The translations under genes were made by a program, and so were the position numbers. The notes beneath the pieces were generated by a model that searched no databases, was not told where the DNA came from, and saw nothing but the letters and a program-made list of their open reading frames with translations. A stretch of DNA of 64,000 bases from Batrachochytrium dendrobatidis JAM81 (Eukaryota; Chytridiomycota; Chytridiomycetes; Rhizophydiales): assembly GCF_000203795.2 (NCBI RefSeq), contig NW_006281104.1:681993-745992 (forward strand), in the 5' to 3' direction. Below, in pieces: positions 60,691 through 64,000 of the stretch. Numbering within the stretch: the stretch's first letter is position 1; each line of letters starts with the position of its first letter.

Positions 60691-60706
60691 TCTGGTCAAA
60701 CATTTT

Positions 60707-61353
60707 CAGCCCTATTCACGCAAAATAAATCACTAAATAACTACATAACAGTCAGTCTCATCAAATGATGATGTCAGTTTACTGGACAGTATTGTGTTGA
60801 CAACTCCTTGACAGAATGACTGGGTTTTGTTTTCTATGCTGATCCTTGTATAAAAACTGAGCAAATGATCACATTGTAGCTCTAGTCATTTTGGCATTGT
60901 GACATTGGTCAATCCACAACTATGCATGTTTACAGACCAAACACTGCAAGTACACATTGATGACTGACATGAAAACAGTTGCATTTTTGTGGCATGTGGT
61001 TTGTGTTTTCTTGAATCAGAACGCGAATGTATGTATTTAGAATACAGTAAAAATGAGTCTACAATTGATTGACAGTATCAGTGTGGTCGCCCATCATATG
61101 GACTGCAATGCATGAGCATGTGCCGAACTTGCCGATCATACAATGTATGACAGCTAAAAGTGGAGAAAAGGATCATTCCAGTTCAAAACTGTTTGCATTT
61201 TCGTGCTACAAATTGACTGCTCCAATAGACATTTTCAATTTTTGTTTCAGATACAATGTCCATTACATGATACACACAAAATGTAATTATTACATATTCA
61301 TAAAACAATACAAGTCACTGAATGAATACAAGCATTTTTTGTGAATATGACTG
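60707..61353. mobile_element. Intact-looking short TIR element, array copy
   Basis: It is 647 bp. The left end CAGCCCTATTCACGCAAAAT and right end TTTTTTGTGAATATGACTG are inverted relatives (CAG...CTG), with TA after the right end. No transposase is encoded; ORFs inside are short and unlike proteins. It serves as the reference copy for the family in this window. It is duplicated at 62482-63140 as part of the tandem array. Confidence 0.75.
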
Positions 61354-61568
61354 TAAACACAATAGTGTGCACGTCAAGCGAATAGGTTGAAATACATGTG
61401 TATTCCAACGCCACTTTGAAGATCCAAGCCGTTTTGTGAATCTCGAGGAATTATAAAAAGGTTGATGGTTTAATTCGGTAGTGTATTCATCCATTCAGTA
61501 TTCAGCAGTATTCAGCAGTTTAAGCTACAACATTGTTCGACACGCACATAACTTACTAGCAGTCTATC

Positions 61569-61880
61569 ATGAAGTCATCTGCTTTTTTTTTAACAGCAAG
61601 CTCGCTATGCATAATGGTAAACGCGATGCCAGTCGATCCAAATGGCAATCTTTCAGGCTTGCAAGGTGGTAATCCATTTGGTGCTGTGATTCCAAGTATG
61701 GGCGGACAACATCCTAATCAAAATCCGATGGGAGGCCAGTCTGGATCTGGACCATCGAAAGAAGATCGAAAAAGGCAAAAAAAGGAAGAGAAGAGGCGTA
61801 GGAAGGAAGAGAGGAAGCGTAGGAAGGAAGAGAGGAAACACAGTGGGGATAGAAGACAGCATAATAATGTACAAGGATGA
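61569..61880 (+). CDS. Small secreted Lys/Arg-rich protein, array copy 2
   Basis: It encodes 103 residues: signal peptide MKSSAFFLTASSLCIMVNA, then MPVDPNGNLSGLQGGNPFGA, a Gly/Pro/Gln-rich spacer (GGQHPNQNPMGGQSGSGPSK) and a basic repeat tail (KKEEKRRRKEERKRRKEERK). It is paralogous to the 59720 gene but shorter. The last 12 codons of copy 1 (EKQRKKENGN) remain as untranslated sequence after its stop, out of frame. The ATG is 216 bp after a TIR element. Confidence 0.78.
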   Translation: MKSSAFFLTASSLCIMVNAMPVDPNGNLSGLQGGNPFGAVIPSMGGQHPNQNPMGGQSGSGPSKEDRKRQKKEEKRRRKEERKRRKEERKHSGDRRQHNNVQG

Positions 61881-62108
61881 GAAGCAGCGCAAAAAGGAGA
61901 ATGGTAATTGAACAACAATCACCTTCAACCAGAGCGATCAGCCAGCCAGTCATGCATTTACCTTCTACTTGCTATACGCAACACACCCACTTTCTATTTA
62001 TTAAACTTGCACTCATCTTAAAATAATATTAATTGAATCAGTTTAAAATAAAATTTGGCAATCATACAAACGAGTAATTTATTTGGAAATACAATATGCA
62101 GCCAAACA

Positions 62109-62465
62109 CTACATTGATTTCTGTTTCTTTGTAACAGATGTTGGGATCGGATCATCTGTGTATTGATCCACTTGATCCTCATTGGTATCGCTTTCTTGAT
62201 AGTCGTCCGAGTCATCACCATGCATGGAACCACATTGTTTCTGGCCAGTACTAAATGGCTCATCAGGTATTTGAGTAAGCATATGGGTCAAGTACTGATT
62301 GCATTGCTGTTGAGCCTGTCCCAAGTGCGAGATAAGCTGTCTGACCATGTCCACTGGGTTCGAAATGGATGCAGTACCATCAGAGCCAGTATCCAATGGA
62401 ATATCAATCGTATATGGTGATGAATCGGCAGTGTTTTTGTAAACACACACAATCTGTTGCAACAT
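62109..62465 (-). CDS. Small acidic protein, array copy 2
   Basis: A near-identical duplicate of the gene at 60334-60690: same length, one Ile/Met difference seen in the protein, and the same 16-bp spacing from its start to the TIR element end. The near-identity indicates a recent duplication or gene conversion. Confidence 0.6.
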   Translation of the reverse strand: MLQQIVCVYKNTADSSPYTIDIPLDTGSDGTASISNPVDMVRQLISHLGQAQQQCNQYLTHMLTQIPDEPFSTGQKQCGSMHGDDSDDYQESDTNEDQVDQYTDDPIPTSVTKKQKSM

Positions 62466-62481
62466 TCTGGTCAAACATTTT

Positions 62482-63140
62482 CAGCCCTATTCACGCAAAA
62501 TAAATCACTAAATAACTACATAACAGTCAGTCTCATCAAATGATGATGTCAGTTTACTGGACAGTATTGTGTTGACAACTCCTTGACAGAATGACTGGGT
62601 TTTGTTTTCTATGCTGATCCTTGTATAAAAACTGAGCAAATGATCACATTGTAGCTCTAGTCATTTTGGCATTGTGACATTGGTCAATCCACAACTATGC
62701 ATGTTTACAGACCAAACACTGCAAGTACACATTGATGACTGACATGAAAACAGTTGCATTTTTGTGGCATGTGGTTTGTGTTTTCTTGAATCAGAACGCG
62801 AATGTATGTATTTAGAATACAGTAAAAATGAGTCTACAGTTGACTGACAGTATCAGTGTAGTCGCCCATCATATGGACTGCAATGCATGAGCATGTGCAT
62901 GAGCATGTGCCGAACTTGCCGATCGTACAATGTATGACAGCTAAAAGTGGAGAAAAGGATCATTCCAGTTCAAAACTGTTTGCATTTTCGTGCTACAAAT
63001 TGACTGCTCCAATAGACATTTTCAATTTTTGTTTCAGATACAATGTCCATTACATGATACACACAAAATGTAATTATTACATATTCATAAAACAATACAA
63101 GTCACTGAATGAATACAAGCATTTTTTGTGAATATGACTG
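62482..63140. mobile_element. Short TIR element, second array copy
   Basis: 659 bp, nearly identical to 60707-61353. It differs by a 12-bp tandem duplication (GAGCATGTGCAT repeated near 62890) and a few substitutions. TA follows the right end. Confidence 0.75.
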
Positions 63141-63235
63141 TAAGCACAGTAGTGTGCACGTCAAGCGAATAGGTTGAAATACATGTGTATTCCAACGCCA
63201 CTTTCAAGATCCAAGCCGTTTTGTGAATCTCGAGG

Positions 63236-63336
63236 NNNNNNNNNNNNNNNNNNNNNNNNNNNNNNNNNNNNNNNNNNNNNNNNNNNNNNNNNNNNNNNNN
63301 NNNNNNNNNNNNNNNNNNNNNNNNNNNNNNNNNNNN
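63236..63336. other. Assembly gap (101 N)
   Basis: A run of N in the promoter of the third secreted-protein copy. The same interval in copy 2 (61449-61549) is also 101 bases long and contains a short tandem TATTCAGCAG repeat. Confidence 0.95.
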
Positions 63337-63355
63337 AACTTACTAGCAGTCTATC

Positions 63356-63667
63356 ATGAAGTCATCTGCTTTTTTTTTAACAGCAAGCTCGCTATGCATA
63401 ATGGTAAACGCGATGCCAGTCGATCCAAATGGCAATCTTTCAGGCTTGCAAGGTGGTAATCCATTTGGTGCTGTGATTCCAAGTATGGGCGGACAACATC
63501 CTAATCAAAATCCGATGGGAGGCCAGTCTGGATCTGGACCATCGAAAGAAGATCGAAAAAGGCAAAAAAAGGAAGAGAAGAGGCGTAGGAAGGAAGAGAG
63601 GAAGCGTAGGAAGGAAGAGAGGAAACACAGTGGGGATAGAAGACAGCATAATAATGTACAAGGATGA
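63356..63667 (+). CDS. Small secreted Lys/Arg-rich protein, array copy 3
   Basis: The protein is identical to array copy 2 (61569-61880) over all 103 residues as read. Its upstream region is interrupted by the N run. Identity of coding and 3' flanking sequence to copy 2 suggests a very recent duplication, or two assembly copies of one locus. Confidence 0.75.
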   Translation: MKSSAFFLTASSLCIMVNAMPVDPNGNLSGLQGGNPFGAVIPSMGGQHPNQNPMGGQSGSGPSKEDRKRQKKEEKRRRKEERKRRKEERKHSGDRRQHNNVQG

Positions 63668-63895
63668 GAAGCAGCGCAAAAAGGAGAATGGTAATTGAAC
63701 AACAATCACCTTCAACCAGAGCGATCAGCCAGCCAGTCATGCATTTACCTTCTACTTGCTATACGCAACACACCCACTTTCTATTTATTAAACTTGCACT
63801 CATCTTAAAATAATATTAATTGAATCAGTTTAAAATAAAATTTGGCAATCATACAAACGAGTAATTTATTTGGAAATACAATATGCAGCCAAACA

Positions 63896-64000
63896 CTACA
63901 TTGATTTCTGTTTCTTTGTAACAGATGTTGGGATCGGATCATCTGTGTATTGATCCACTTGATCCTCATTGGTATCGCTTTCTTGATAGTCGTCCGAGTC
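63896..64000 (-). CDS. Small acidic protein, array copy 3 (cut by window end)
   Basis: This is the C-terminal 34 codons of the same minus-strand gene as 60334 and 62109 (ending VTKKQKSM). The 5' part lies beyond the window. It shows the array continues. Confidence 0.6.
   Translation of the reverse strand, partial: DSDDYQESDTNEDQVDQYTDDPIPTSVTKKQKSM

Noticed and set aside
60900..63140. CRISPR-like or viral repeats in the tandem array
   Set aside because: The repeats are long gene-containing duplications with no short spaced repeats and no viral genes.

Overview
The window looks like a nuclear contig of a chytrid fungus, most likely Batrachochytrium or a close relative. This is inferred from spliceosomal introns of about 40-110 nt in nearly every gene, moderately AT-rich compact intergenes, fungal-type genes (velvet factor, RSC-like bromodomain protein, IML2-type protein) beside animal-like ones (class I aldolase, Atos/FAM214-like), and tandem small secreted proteins embedded in repeats. 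No species assignment is claimed. All splice sites were read by eye from GT/GC...AG signals, reading phase and family similarity.

Positions 1-50125 are a dense housekeeping region of about 23 recognisable genes on both strands. In order they are SRP72 (partial), MAF1, lysyl-tRNA synthetase, an MPS1/TTK kinase, a bromodomain-like Gln-rich protein, a twin-CX9C mitochondrial protein, mitochondrial pyruvate carrier MPC1 (with a 4-nt microexon), a possible myristoylated protein, class I fructose-bisphosphate aldolase, an F-BAR/SH3 protein, a kelch protein, sphingolipid delta-4 desaturase, CENP-S/MHF1, ribosomal protein S17, an Atos/FAM214-like protein, PRP17/CDC40, cystathionine beta-lyase, a two-domain ER FKBP, an OTU deubiquitinase, a TRF4/5-type poly(A) polymerase, NUS1, a small unrecognised gene, 3-hydroxyanthranilate dioxygenase, NOP16 and an IML2/TTC39-type TPR protein. 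Several gene pairs are divergent with short shared promoters, and five upstream regions carry an ATCACGTG-type palindrome.

Positions 50126-64000 are accessory and repeat-rich. They contain a secreted low-complexity protein, old repeat remnants, a velvet-domain regulator, and then a nested structure. A TIR element (56039-59525) is interrupted by about 3 kb that carries an HNH nuclease gene bracketed by direct repeats and a decayed ORF cluster. It is followed by a tandem array with a period of about 1.78 kb. Each unit holds a TIR element, a small secreted Lys/Arg/Glu-rich protein gene and an oppositely oriented acidic protein gene. The array runs off the window end and contains a 101-base run of N.

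A single short TIR element family (ends CAG...CTG, TA flanks on several copies, terminal motif resembling CAGCCATATTCACG) links the two parts. Degraded copies sit in promoters and 3' flanks across the housekeeping region, and near-identical copies lie in the tandem array.
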